DNA from: Symsagittifera roscoffensis
Taxonomy: Eukaryota; Xenacoelomorpha; Acoela; Convolutidae
Length of the DNA stretch: 64,000 nt
Assembly: GCF_963678635.1 (NCBI RefSeq)
Contig: NC_087062.1
Location: forward strand, 87,767,845-87,831,844
Reading direction: 5' to 3'
A model generated the notes under the pieces. That model was not told where the DNA came from. It saw only the letters and a list, made by a program, of their open reading frames with translations, and did no database searches. Numbering within the stretch: position 1 is the stretch's first letter; each line of letters starts with the position of its first letter. This document shows, piece by piece, positions 25,011-37,400 of this stretch. A program made the translations under genes and the position numbers.

Positions 25011-25738
25011 TGAAGTGACTGGCTAGCGTCTAAACACAACTTCACATGCTTTAAACCGTCTGTACCAAAGCCAGTTTCATGTATGGTACATTGAAATTGG
25101 GTCGACAAAGTTGTTACTATTTTGGGCTATCGGCCAGATCTCACATATTAACTTAGTTACATGCAAAGTATTGATCCCGTGGCTGGGTCTCAGTATCCCC
25201 AGACCACGAGGTCACTCCTAAAAACAGGGCTACTACTTATTTATTATTTTACTATTGTTTTTGTTCAGTAGAAAAAAATCATCATATCCCTCGGAGATGG
25301 ATCTACCCTTTCCCTCAGTTCCTAGCTTCGCATACTCTGAAAATGAATTCGATTTTAATTAAATTCAACTCAGGACATACCAGGAAGCTGAAAAACGTTA
25401 AAATTGAGTTCTCAGTTTTTTCCCGAGACCCATCCGGATTTTTGAGTCCGGACGAAGTGCAGTAAGGTTGTCACTCGGGAAGGGTAGTAAAACCGTTACG
25501 ATACCCCTACAAATTCTCGGGAATTGCTCCGTAACAATTGTGGCTACAATTCGGAATGCTCTTCTAACAAGAATATCGATCGTAGTTCCATTTTGTACCG
25601 TAGGTCTGTTTTCTACAAGCAAGAAACGTTGTTCTGTTGATTTTCGCTTTTTTTCTGAATTCGCGAAAACAAAAATGGTCACGTGTCTTTAAAATGTTTG
25701 TTTTTTTTTTTAATTTCAAATTTCAGCTAAAACCGACC

Positions 25739-28700
25739 CTAAGAGCAGTACCGGGACAGGAGGAGGGTGGAGTTGCCTTTTTGCAGGACAACTGACAGCT
25801 GTTGCATGAGATAGCAAGCAGTTTGCCCGGGTTTGGTACAGGCAGAGTGCGCTGCTGCCATTGAAGCAATGCGACGAATGGTTTTAGCGGCAATGGGCGA
25901 CCAGCCCCCAAAGGCCTCGACAGAGAGAGGCACAAACGAGATGGCAGCTTCTTCGCACGCGGAAAAGTGCTTTGTGACCTTTCGCTCGTCGGATAATTCG
26001 AGGGCGTGGCCGGCACTAGTTCCAGCACTTTGTAAAGTAGATGACTGCAGGGAACTAATGACGGTCATGTCCAGAGCGGCTGGACGACCTCGGTACCAAC
26101 AGGGAAGATAAGTGTCTCCCGGGCGAGAGCGAGAAGAAGTGAGATTGGCTTTTTCTAAAACGGGGGAGAGAGCTGCCTTAGCGGCGCTGTTGAAAACGAC
26201 ATCGCGCAGTCTGTCATTGCGCGATATGCGGTCTCCGTCGGCTGCGCATGCGAGGGCGTGACAGCCAAACGTATCTAGAGTCCTGGAAAATTTTGGGCAC
26301 GTAGACTCGCTGCTGAGTAGGGGAACTCCGAGACGAAACCAAACTGCAAACCGAAACTCGGCTGCCGGAAGGGTTAACCCTAACGCCTTCAGAGGGACTG
26401 CCGAAAGCCAATCACCACTGTTGGGGAGCAAACAGGTAAGCAGTCTGGCTCTGTCTCGGGGTGTAGAGGCGGATGACATGAGCTCGGACAAAAACTTGGA
26501 ATCAAGTAGGCTTGAAAGTTTCATTTGTGCTTTGGGGGGCCATGAAAAGAATGTCAGCGTTGTCACTGAAAAACTCGGGGGAGGACGATAACAATTCAGC
26601 ACGGTGGAGGGCACCGTTGTGTTCTGAAAGATCCGGTCAGAGAGATATTTGATGTCAATGTAGCACCCAAGGAAGGCCACTGGGGCGATCGAAGGAGAAA
26701 CTGGAAGCCCGAGGCCAGCTTTAGCCACAGGCAGTGAACACTGCAGGCGTTGAGACGGCGACAGGGCTGAACCAGTAATGGACTCGAGACATAAGTGAAC
26801 GGCATTGTCAAACTGAACTAGACAGGTGCTAATGGAGAAGGGATCGCAAGCCCGCATGCTGAATGTGATTTTGGGAAGAGCTGCGAAGCTTCTCAAAAGA
26901 TGTAATTACAACTGAGGATCTTCCAAGAGACGGATGGATTCTATAAAGTTTTCGCACTTTTCTACTATTTTCAGGAACAGGGCTTGGATAAAGTCGTCGT
27001 TAGTCAAAATGGCAGCGCCCAGGTTCTTCAAACCACTGCTCCGAACGGTAATGGCATTAGGAAGAGCACTAAAATCCAGTTTGGGGTTGGGAGACCAAGC
27101 TTCACGTTTCTCAACGCTGACCTCCAAGCCGACTTTAGCCATAGACGAAAGCAAATGCGGAAAAACCTGAGCAAGAAGATTAACATCGTCGACGAGGGAA
27201 CCATCGTCAAGGTAGCAGACATTAGAGGCGAGATCAGTAAACTGGTTCTTGAGAGCTGCAATGATGGGATAAACAGTAATGGCAAACAAGAGAGGAGCCA
27301 GTGGGTCACCTTGCTGGACGCCACACGCGGATAGCACAAGGGAATAACCAAAGTTCAGCCAGGATGGTTGGCTGTAGCAGTAGTTGACCCACCGGAGAAG
27401 CTCTGGAAACTGGTCAGCAAGCTGCCGAAGAATAGAGGACGGGTCGAGGGTGTTAAAGGCGTTTTTCAGATCGACCTGGGGAATAGCCAAAGAAGTAGTG
27501 TCACCCACGGAAGCAACGAGCCCGTTCAGCGCGTGAGGAACGGCTTCACAGCCACCAGGAACGCCCACTCCGACCTGAAGAGGAACGAGCAAAGAGGCGG
27601 CTTTCTGGCTAGAAAGACGACAAAGGCACTTGGCAACAAGTCTGCGCAAGATCTCACCAACTGCTATGGGTCTTATGCTACCATCTTTTTTCTTCCGCGC
27701 AAGAAGACCGGCTCCGCATAAGTAGGGAGCAATGAAGATAGGAGCCTCACCACGAGCAAGAAGATTGACAACCTCGAGAACGGCAGAGATGGCCTGATCG
27801 CCGTAACCGGGTGAAGGGCAAAGAAAAGCATTAGACAAGTGTGTGGCATAAAATTTGGAGACACCTGCAGCAGAGTCTTTTAGAAAATTTTTAACACAGT
27901 TGATATATATATCACGGAAATTGCTGCACGGGATAAGATCTGGAGGAGGCTCGGGAGAAAGCACGGCAGTGACTGCAGGAGGATGTTTTTCTTGCAGGAC
28001 CGAAAAAGCCGCGTCATCAAAGCTAAAACTCTCTGGGCAGAGATCGGCAATGGCTTTACGGTAACTTCCTTCATGGTCAAGTTGCCTAGCGCGTTTAACA
28101 TCGACTTTCCCGGATGGGAGGAGCTTAATGACGAGAGGCTTGACCGTTACGCCACCTGTTCAACCTGGACTGAACATTGTTTTCTTCGTATCGCAGATGC
28201 TTAGGACCACCGCGGGGAGGAGCACGCAAAACACACTGGCTGAGGATAAACAACTCAATCCAGTTGTCGGTAACCGAAGGATTGTTCTTAATTTTTGCGT
28301 AAGTCGAAGAGACTACTCTGGCCCAAAGGTTGCGACAGGTGACAGGAACGTGCTTTCTAGTTGGGATCGAAAGTTATCTATGTCTGCCAAGGAAGGAAGG
28401 GGCAGCTTGGTGGCAAGATTCCTGGGTTTGTGACGGAAGCCATCGCACTTTGAACCCTGATGCTTGTGGGACTTGACCAACCCCGAAGCACAAACTCCTA
28501 CCTGCAACAGACAAACGGGGCACCCCATGCGGGGTTCAATAGCAGAAGGAGAAGCACCGTTAAAATCAACAGAAGGAGAAGCACCGTTAAAATCAACATT
28601 AGAAACAACATCAGAAACACTATTAGAAAGATAAGCATTGACAGAACTAGAGTTTGAAAGCAAACCGTAGCTTGGCGGTGAGTCTATATTGAGAGCATCC

Positions 28701-28813
28701 ATGTAGTGGGTGAGGCTAGTGTGCGGGATGGCTGCTTGAACGTCTATCGTGAGGTCCTCCATGCCTTGGGTAAAGCTGCTGTGAGACTGAACTGGAGCTC
28801 GCTCCACTAGCAA
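25739..28813 (-). pseudogene. Non-LTR retrotransposon ORF: zinc finger, RT, CHC finger, PD-(D/E)XK-like endonuclease (family 1), decayed
   Basis: Reading leftwards: an N-terminal part with a Cys/His finger (CPVC, then SHKHQGSKC; 28813-28313); a frameshift near 28316 and another near 28155; RT at 28120-26906 (DGSIRPIAVGEILRRL, VDLKNAFNTLD, GVQQGDPLAPLLF and the catalytic CYLDDGS); an in-frame TAA at 26908-26906; then thumb and C-terminus 26905-25739 with a Cys-His cluster (FGCHALAC) and RPAALDMTV, the core of a restriction-like endonuclease. This layout is that of RLE-type non-LTR elements. A weak A-rich tail lies just beyond the stop (minus strand, about 25715). One stop and two frameshifts make it inactive. 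Confidence 0.8.
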
Positions 28814-29525
28814 ACCCGTTGGTCGCTGATTGTTGCGAGGGGAAGACCATTGCTGGTTGCCAGGCTTCCACTCGACCAGGATCTGCGGGTCATTTGCGTC
28901 CAGTACCCGGGTCGCTGTTCAATCCTGTAAATCCGGTGGAATTTTCTTCTACGGTTCGTTTGTGCCAGACATCAAGAGACACCAAAACTGACTCAAAATA
29001 CCGTGGACTTGGATGGGAGTGTCGACCAATGTTTAACACAAGGTTTGGAGAGTGAGGGTTGAATCAATCAGTAGAGTCGTCGATTAGTTTTCACCAACCA
29101 TCCCTCGCGGGCTCATCCCTGAAACTATTTAATAAGTTTATAGCTAAAAACAAAAATTTCAAAGTGCTAATTGTTGTGATGAACTTATTAAACAGATTTG
29201 GTATGTTTGATGTTTGTGCCTGTTTGTGGAGCGCCCTTAGAGATTTAGAGATTAAGGGATTTTAGAGACAGGTCTGTCAAGTGGCTTTTTGTGGGGAGGT
29301 GGGAATCTGTAACTGGCTTGAAGAGTCTGGTGGTGCACCGCTGGAGCTACTGAGCTCGGGTGAGATTGTTTCTTGTTTTTGATTTTAATAATTCAATTTT
29401 AAAAGTTAAAATAATTTAAATATCTTTTGATTTTTTTATTTGCTGATTTAAAAAAATCCCACTAACCTCTTATCATGGGTTAGTTCAGTCCCCTAAATTC
29501 CAGTCAAAATCCTTTTTTTACCATT

Positions 29526-29915
29526 ATGCTGCGTCAAGATGAGGAAAAAGAACAAAGAGTGTACAAGCAAAGATTGATTAAAACCTTCAGGACTGATAAA
29601 TTGAATTGGATTAGATGTGATTGTTGTTCTAGTTGGTATCATATCAGTTGTGTATATACTTCTCTTAGCGACTCTAAGAAAACCCAATGGTTTCAGTGTC
29701 TTTCATGCGTTGATGTAAAATCTGTTAAAATAGCAACAATAGGTAATGAATTAGTGCTAGACAATTTCATTAATACAGCCATCTCAAATGTCCGAGCACT
29801 CAAGAGAGTACCAAAAAACTCGCATGTTCCTTTGGCGGAAAGTCATTCGGACAAAATAAATGACATCGTCTACAATGTAGAAGATGTTACAAACTGGCTA
29901 AAAAAATTGGTATAG
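29526..29915 (+). CDS. PHD-like zinc finger ORF, copy 1
   Basis: 129 codons from ATG. Residues about 35-65 carry CDCC, SWYHISC and WFQCLSC, which is the second half of a PHD finger (Cys-Cys, His-Cys, Cys-Cys). The first zinc-binding Cys pair is missing, so either the start is truncated or the finger is degenerate. PHD-type fingers occur in ORF1 proteins of several LINEs, so this is probably a transposon fragment rather than a host chromatin protein. It lies immediately before the family-2 RT fragment. Confidence 0.5.
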   Translation: MLRQDEEKEQRVYKQRLIKTFRTDKLNWIRCDCCSSWYHISCVYTSLSDSKKTQWFQCLSCVDVKSVKIATIGNELVLDNFINTAISNVRALKRVPKNSHVPLAESHSDKINDIVYNVEDVTNWLKKLV

Positions 29916-29917
29916 TT

Positions 29918-30230
29918 ACTCCCATGGCGCGTATGGTAAACCTAGTTACTTTTTTACGGAAGCTCTGTCAATGTCAAATGACGGAACTCAGCAAGGTGAT
30001 CCTGAAGCCCCACCTCTTTTTGCGGAAACAATTCATACACTAGTCCAACAGTTGGAGTCGAAAATTAAAAATTGGTAATTTGATGACGGAAACTTAGCCG
30101 GCGACTATAAGGTAGTACTCCGGGACCTTCAAATCATTCTGAAATCCGAACAAATTTACGGCCTGAGCTTGAACACTGAGAAGTGCGAAGTGTTTTTTGG
30201 GACCGACTACTAGTCCACATTATAATTCAA
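29918..30230 (+). pseudogene. Family-2 non-LTR RT fragment, copy 1
   Basis: From about 29918: AYGKPSYFF, GTQQGDPEAPPLF (RT motif B), then a stop in the catalytic region where W-stop-FDDGN replaces the usual WYLDDGN, then LNTEKCEVFFG. It stops at the 1605 bp duplication boundary. Confidence 0.75.
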
Positions 30231-31130
30231 TTTTAACAAAAAAAATATGTCCCATAATTTGAAAGCAAACCGTAGCTTGGCGGTGAGTCTATATTGAAAG
30301 CATCCATGTAGTGGGTGAGGCTAGTGTGCGGGATGGCTGCTTGAACGTCTATCGTGAGGTCCTCCATGCCTTGGGTAAAGCTGCTGTGAGACTGAACTGG
30401 AGCTCGCTCCACTAGCAAACCCGTTGGTCACTGATTGTTGCGAGGGGAAGACCATTGCTGGTTGCCAGGCTTCCACTCGACCAGGATCTGCGGGTCATTT
30501 GCGTCCAGTACCCGGGTCGCTGTTCGATCCTGTAAATTCGGTGGAATTTTCTTCTACGGTTCGTTTGTGCCAGACATCAAGAGACACCAAAACTGACTCA
30601 AAATACCGTGGACTTGGATGGGAGTGTCGACCAATGTTTAACACAAGGTTTGGAGAGTGAGGGTTGAATCAATCAGCAGAGTCGTCGATTAGTTTTCACC
30701 AACCATGCCTCGCGTGCTCATCCCTGAAACTATTTAATAAGTTTATAGCTAAAAACAAAAATTTCAAAGTGCTAATTGTTGTGATGAACTTATTAAACAG
30801 ATTTGGTATGTTTGATGTTTGTGCCTGTTTGTGGAGCGCCCTTAGAGATTTAGAGATTAAGGGATTTTAGAGACAGGTCTGTCAAGTGGCTTTTTGTGGG
30901 GAGGTGGGAATCTGTAACTGGCTTGAAGAGTCTGGTGGTGCACCGCTGGACCTACTGAGCTCGGGTGAGATTGTTTCTTGTTTTTGATTTTAATAATTCA
31001 ATTTTAAAAGTTAAAATAATTTAAATATCTTTTGATTTTTTTATTTGCTGATTTAAAAAAATGCCACTAACCTCTTATCATGGGTTAGTTCAGTCCCCTA
31101 AATTCCAGTCAAAATCCTTTTTTTACCATT

Positions 31131-31520
31131 ATGCTGCGTCAAGATGAGGAAAAAGAACAAAGAGTGTACAAGCAAAGATTGATTAAAACCTTCAGGACTG
31201 ATAAATTGAATTGGATTAGATGTGATTGTTGTTCTAGTTGGTATCATATCAGTTGTGTAAATACTTCTCTTAGCGACTCTAAGAAAACCCAATGGTTTCA
31301 GTGTCTTTCATGCGTTGATGTAAAATCTGTTAAAATAGCAACAATAGGTAATGAATTAGTGCTAGACAATTTCATTAATACAGCCATCTCAACTGTCCGA
31401 GCACTCAAGAGAGTACCAAAAAACTCGCATGTTCCTTTGGCGGAAAGTCATTCGGACAAAATAAATGACATCGTCTACAATGTAGAAGATGTTACAAACT
31501 GGCTAAAAAAATTGGTATAA
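31131..31520 (+). CDS. PHD-like zinc finger ORF, copy 2
   Basis: Duplicate of 29526-29915 with two residue changes (Tyr to Asn inside the finger, and Asn to Thr in the C-terminal half). Preservation of the frame reflects recent duplication rather than proven selection. It ends one base before the RT fragment that begins near 31523. Confidence 0.5.
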   Translation: MLRQDEEKEQRVYKQRLIKTFRTDKLNWIRCDCCSSWYHISCVNTSLSDSKKTQWFQCLSCVDVKSVKIATIGNELVLDNFINTAISTVRALKRVPKNSHVPLAESHSDKINDIVYNVEDVTNWLKKLV

Positions 31521-31522
31521 TT

Positions 31523-32318
31523 ACTCCCATGGCGCGTATGGTAAACCTTGTTACTTTTTTACGGAAGCTCTGTCAATGTCAAATGACGGAACTCAGCAAG
31601 GTGATCCTCAAGCCCCACCTCTTTTTGCGGAAACAATTCATACACTAGTCCAACAGTTGGAGTCGAAAATTAAAAATTGGTAATTTGATGACGGAAACTT
31701 AGCCGGCGACTATAAGGTAGTACTCCGGGACCTTCAAATCATTCTGAAATCCGAACAAATTTACGGCCTGAGCTTGAACACTGAGAAGTGCGAAGTGTTT
31801 TTTGGGACCGACTACTAGTCCACATTATAATTCAATTTTAACAAAAAAAATATGTCCCATAATAAAAATAAAAACAAAGGAAGAACTCCTCATTTTAGGA
31901 TCTCCAATCGGCGAACTTTGCCAAAAAGAATTGCTCGACGAAAAAATTAAGGAACTTGAAAAAATCTCGGATGTCATTGACGTACTAGACGCCCATTATG
32001 GTTTTTACCTCCTGCAAAATTGCTTTAGCATGGCAAAACCTCTATATTTTTTGCGTACGAGCACTTGTTTTTTGCAAAATGATGCAAAATGATTTTTTGG
32101 AACGCTACAACAATTTTTTAAGATATTCGTTATGCAAGGTCACTAACGTGAAAATGGATGATAACCAGTTTTTACAAGCAGTTCTCCCGGCAGCCAAAGG
32201 TGGTTTGGGCATTGTGTGGCTTGGGTGGCTCGTTTACTCGCCTGTACCCGTTTTCTTAGCCTCAGCAGTAGGAGCAAAAGATGCCTTGAGCGAAATCTTT
32301 GGTTTGGAGCATGTGGAT
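31523..32318 (+). pseudogene. Family-2 non-LTR RT, copy 2, interrupted at 32318 by an LTR insertion
   Basis: It repeats the motif B and DDGN region, then continues past the duplication: LGSPIG (about 31895), LDAHYGFYLLQNCFS (about 31985-32030), KPLYFLRTS, and LPAAKGGLGI (about 32190), all typical of the thumb of this RT family. The frame runs to GLEHVD at 32318 and resumes at 56193. Stops and frameshifts are present. It lies on the opposite strand to family 1. Confidence 0.8.
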
Positions 32319-33178
32319 TGTGCCAGTCAGTCATATCTGGAAGTTTGACCTTGAGGAAAACGAAATACGTAGTTTTGGGATGAAGTTTAATTTTTCAAAA
32401 ATTCGAATTGAGCCTGTCATGCTCAACTTTCTCGCGACAACTGAAAACATCAGAAATAAAATCAGAACGACAAAACTGCAATTGCGGGAAAGTGGCAGAA
32501 AAAACAGCGGGAAATTGCTATTCGCAATTTCCGAGATTCTAGTAAAAAACACGAGAGTAGAGCTGTCCTATCTTGATATAGGAGACAGAGTAATCAAGAG
32601 AGCAGATCGAAATCCAACTGAACCAGAGTGAACCTTCAGTGGAAAGGTGGACAACTGAAGTCTCCCAACGGTTCAGACCCCAAAACTATATTCTCAAGTT
32701 AAAACTCATTTCCTTTGATTGGAATTCATTGATAGCAAACTTCTCAAGTTTTTTTCAATCGTATTTATGCTAGAGTTACTGATTAGCTTAATTACTCTCA
32801 TTCTCAAGTGTACTGCTATGTGAGTACCTAATTCATTTTCCCGAGTGTATTTTGTCATAGTTTTGTTGAGATAGAGCGAGTTTTAGGTTGATCCATCTGA
32901 AATAGATCAAAGTTCCACTGTCCAATAAAAAGTAATTTAACGGATTGTTTCGACCCTGTTTTTAACGGCGCTCGTGTATTTTGGGTTATTTTGAGACCTA
33001 AGTATGGGGACGTTCTTATTTTTTAGAGTGGAGGGGGTTTAGTAGTGGGTTTTAAGCTGTAACGGGTTTCAGTCTCATGTCGCAAGTGAACTGAATTGGT
33101 TCCGACCGTTTTGAGGTAGAAAAACACAAGAGATAGTGTCCCTGACTCCTGAGCCAATGGTTATAGGGCCTATTTTTC
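32319..33178 (+). mobile_element. Older solo LTR of the giant element's family, left part
   Basis: Starts TGTGCCAGTCAGTCATATCTGG, which matches the reverse complement of the end of the LTR at 33179-34065, and continues collinearly at roughly 80% identity to CCTATTTTTC. There the younger element inserted. The missing last 38 bases are at 56152-56189. Its sense is opposite to the giant element. GAT at 32316-32318 and GAT at 56190-56192 flank the reconstructed LTR. No internal region remains, so it is a solo LTR left by recombination. Confidence 0.9.
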
Positions 33179-34065
33179 TGTAACATTCGTCTACTGCAGT
33201 CACACATGAGGCTTAAGAAAAATAGGCCCTATAACCACTGGCTCAAGGGTCAGGGACACTATCTCTTGTGTTTTTCTACCTCAAGAACGGTCGGAGCCAG
33301 TTCGGTTCGCTTGTGACATGAGACTACGACCCGTTACAGCTTAAAGGCTACTACTAAAATATCCCCCCACTCTAGAATTAGAAACGTCCCCATACTTAGG
33401 TCTCTAGATACCCAAAATACATGAACGCCGTTAAAAACCGGGTTGGAACAATCCGTTAAGTTACTTTTTATTAGACAGTGTAACTTTGATCCATTTCAGA
33501 TGGATCAACCCAAAACTCGCCTTACCTCAACATAACAATCGTAAAACACACTCTAGAAATTTAAATTAAGGACTCACATGTTGATGCGCTCAAGAACCAG
33601 GAAGTAATTAAATGGGTGAGCAACTCTAGAATTAACTAAAGTAACTAGATAAGTTCAATGTTTATCAGTTTGAATGGTAAGGGTAAGTTTGAACTCAAGA
33701 ACGAAGTTTTATGTGGACCATTGGGACACTCAAGCTGTCCACCTTTCCGTCGAAGGTTCACTCTGGTTCAGTTCGAATAATTACTCTCTCGGGAATACTC
33801 TGTCTTCTATTTCAGATAGGACAGCTCTACTCTTGTTCACTATGATGGAAATTGCGAATAGCAATTTCCCACTCGTTTTTTATATGACAACTTTCCCGCG
33901 TGTGTGACTCAATTGTTCTCCTTTCTTTTTCTGATTTTCAGTTCTCGCGAGAAAATCGTGCATGACATGTTCCATTCGAAATTTTAAAAATTTAAATTTC
34001 ACTCCAAAATCAAGTGTTTTCTGCTCTTCTCAAGGTCAAACTTCCAAATATGACCGACTGGCACA
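33179..34065 (-). repeat. 3' LTR of the giant element
   Basis: 887 bp. Sense-strand ends are TGTGCC and GTTACA. Its sense-strand TATA-like box is at 33883-33876 and its AATAAA at 33472-33467. Two perfect short palindromes occur: GATCCAT/ATGGATC at 33489-33507 and GAAATTGC/GCAATTTC at 33847-33868. It abuts the inverted older LTR directly, forming a large head-to-head palindrome. Confidence 0.95.
33467..33472 (-). terminator. Polyadenylation signal AATAAA in the 3' LTR
   Basis: Sense-strand AATAAA about 400 bases downstream of the TATA-like box. In the 3' LTR it would end the genomic transcript. The equivalent site in the 5' LTR is 55550-55555. Confidence 0.55.
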
Positions 34066-34076
34066 TACTCCCCGGA
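34066..34076 (-). promoter_or_regulatory. Polypurine-like tract before the 3' LTR
   Basis: The sense strand reads CCGGGGAGTA immediately before the LTR's TGTGCC. The purine run GGGGAG is short for a plus-strand primer but is in the required position. Confidence 0.5.
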
Positions 34077-34495
34077 CTCGAGATCGATGTCCTCATCGCG
34101 CGCTGTCTTCTGCCAGTGAGTCCCAGAAAAACCGAGTGTTGCTCAAGATACAGTGCCAGTGGTCATTTACAGAAGTTTGCAGCAGATTTAAGATTATCTA
34201 CACCCCAAAATTCACGACCATTTAAAATTTTCACACTATTGCTAAACAGCAACCAAAATCTGCACTTACCTGCACCTTTGAATTTTCGCTTTTCAAGCCA
34301 ATCATTTTAAAATCTCTTTTGTCCTATTCAATCAGGAAATTGTCATGCAGCATTTCGATTTATATAATAGATATAGTATATTAGTAACAATATTTGCTTT
34401 GTTAAAATTTCTTTTTCGTGAATCCAAGTTTCACTCGGATTCACACTCAAGCCCCCTTTCCCTCTCAAGACTCAAGATCCATCCGATTTGCCCAT
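34077..34495 (-). other. 3' untranslated region of the giant element
   Basis: About 420 bases between the ORF3 stop and the polypurine tract. It is A+T-richer than the ORFs. No ORF or repeat is seen. Confidence 0.6.
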
Positions 34496-37400
34496 TCATC
34501 TCGTACTCTTCGCCTTGGAGGTACTGCATCCTGAAGTGCTAGATGCGGCAAACTGTCTCAACAGTTCCTCTTCATCATCGGAACTAATCACAATCTCCTC
34601 CCAAGCCTTCAGCTGTTCATAGGATCGCATCCATTCTCTCTGCTCCTGCAATCTCTTTGCTGGGTTGGGTAGTGCCTTCACCCTAGCTTCTCGGTTCAAG
34701 CAAAAGGAGTTGTGCAGGCTCAAGCTCACGTTCTTCGCCAGGTCTTCCTCTAGTATCGACTCCCTCGCTTTGGTATTGTCTCTAGACATCTTACCCACTC
34801 TCTTCCATCCCGTCGTGATCGCATTACGATGGGTTAGCAGGGGTCTCTTGAAAGCTTCCGGCCCAATCTCGGCCTGGAACTGTCGATACTCCTTTTGATG
34901 TTTTCTCATGTGATCTTTCGTTGCCCTGTACAACCAAGACGTCAGTGTCGCCCGAAACCATGGAAAGTACCTCAAGCGACTCCATACGTGCCTGACTTCC
35001 GTCGGTATGGCGAATACTTTGCACGCAGTCTCAAACAACTCGAGTCTCCTGCTGTAGTCTATCGCGTATATTGACTCAGCCGTTGGCGTCGTCGCCTCCC
35101 GATACTTCGTTATATTCTCTTCTATCCATCTCAGAGCTAACATCGTACTCACCACTAAGAGTGTCACCTTCTGCCGGTGATCCGGTAGTCCGATCGACCG
35201 AATCTCTTCCACATCCCACACCAGGCAAAGGTTCTTGTGATCTGGATACCACACCGTTTGTGCCAAACAGTGGCATGGGCATTCCCCATGAGAGATCTCA
35301 ATGCTCCTGAGATTACGCTCCCCTGAGGCTTCCAAGAGAGGCTCAAGCTCCATCATTTTCTCGTGCATCGTGTCGTTTTCTTCCAGGTTCGGAGTACTTC
35401 CCACAGGTTTCCCGATCACGTTTTGTCTCTCGTGATCGCTTGTGTTTTCTCTTTCCAACTTCAGAAGATCTTCTCCCCAGATTTCGCTTAAGTCATCTCT
35501 CAATTCTTTTGGTACTGTCCCTTTGATTTTTCTCAACAACTTGTGCGAGTGATGCGACATCCGAGCCAACCTCACGCACTTGGGCACTGAGAAGGCCTTG
35601 TCCACCAGTATTCTCTGGCTGGACACTTCCACCATCGCCATGTGTAGCGGGTAGTGACTTCCGCACAAGTTGGCCATCATTGACCCTATCAGCGATTTCG
35701 CGTTCAATGGCAAGCCATAAGCTTCGCTCAGGGGAAATCCCATTTCCGCCTCAAGACCAACTTTCCAGCTCCGGATGTGTTTTTGAGTCACCTGCAACAC
35801 CCCGGGCCATGATTCTACGCTCAACGCCGTCACTAAATGATGTTCAGACTCCAGTCTCTCCAGTGCCTGCAGACCACACATTCTCGAGAAGAATCCGAGA
35901 GCTGTCGCTATATTCACCGTGGTTCTCGCGTAACATTCCGCTATTATTTGCACTTCACTTTTCTCCCTTTCTGTGATGTCTTCGAACCAAGTGACCAGGT
36001 CTTCTTTTTGAAACGACAGTATTCTGACGCATGACCGTCCATCGCAGATGTGCTCTCCGTTCCCACACGTCGAATCCAGACAGCTACCCGGCTCCAATTT
36101 CTTCGCTGACCCGGGCTCGCTCGTCCTTTCGCTTGGCTCTTGCATCTGGGGTGTGATTAGCTTATGTAGCACACTCAACTTCGCCAGATCTTCATCTTCC
36201 GTTGGTGCTAACCTCACTCGCTCGGTGGTTTCCTCGATTAGACTCGCATGGGGATGTGGACACCAGGAGGGTCTTAGTAGCTTCCATATCACTCCCAAGT
36301 TCGTGGTTAACAAGCCATCTCCACCGCCCATGCTCACTTCAACTCTCTTGTTTGAGCGCGGTATGCTCATCACCTCTGGTGTTTTCTCAAGAATCAGGCC
36401 CAGGCTCGGCCCCTCTTTCTCCACCGCGTCTATCTCCATTATCCTTTCTGTCCAAAACTTCAGTAGCTCCGCTACCTCATGGTTTCTGTGGGCTCCTCCA
36501 GCTTCCGAGTCTAAGAAGGGATTGTAGGCTATTCCCATCACTCCAGACACATATTGGTTTTCCCCCTTCTCACTGAGTCTCGAGTACTGTTCTGACGAGG
36601 CCAGGTTACGGTGAACATCATGTTCTTCCTCGAACTTCTTATTAGAGAACCTCCGTACCTCGTCCAGCTTTCGATGGTTCTCTAAGGATAGTCTGGAACC
36701 ATCTTCTTTCTCTATTCCTGTACTCTGATATACGTTCAAGATGATCGTTGAGACTCTTCTCTCCATGGTCTTACTTCCACTTGCTCTCTGGTGGCATGCC
36801 AGGATGGTGCTATCAGACATCATTGACATTGTCCATCTCAAGAAACATGTGGCATCTTTTCTTCTAGCCAGGCTCAAGCCTGAATTGTCCCTGGCCACGT
36901 GTTGCATCAGTGCCTGATACACCTCTAGCTTCTTGCTTCCCAACTTCAGCCTGTCATACGAGGTCAATGTCTCCAACTCTACTCCCACCAGACTCCAGGT
37001 GAACATTAATTGTCCCGCAGTTCTAACGAAGGGATTCGCCATTAGTGGCGGTGCTGATGAGGATGTTCTCATCGCCTCTTCAAAATGATCCTTCAACAAA
37101 CTCTGCCAGGACCTCTTCAGATGACTTGCCATCTCTATCTTATTAACCTCGGCTTTTTGCTGGGTGGCCCAATTGCGTCGCCTGCGAGCTATTCCACTGT
37201 CCAACTTCTTCAAGCAGTCCTCCATTTCCTTCAATGTTTCGAGGGCCACCCACCACGTCCGGGAAGTGTTCCTCGTCTTGTTCCTCTCCAATGGATCACT
37301 CGTCACTTGTTTGCCCATGTCCTGATGTGCCTTCGAGATCCATTCTTTGCCGATCTCCACTTTCCCTACCTGTCCGTTCGTTGAACCTCTCTTCACGTTT

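Larger units (their letters stand above)
28653..31862. repeat. 1605 bp tandem duplication (28653-30257 and 30258-31862)
   Basis: The two halves match with roughly 1% differences (for example G/A at 28828 versus 30429). The junction at 30257/30258 shares a single T. Each unit carries the first 161 bases of the family-1 RT reading frame, a PHD-like ORF and the front of a family-2 RT. Copy 2 continues into the rest of family 2, whereas copy 1 is cut off, so the duplication happened within the already nested relics. Confidence 0.95.
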
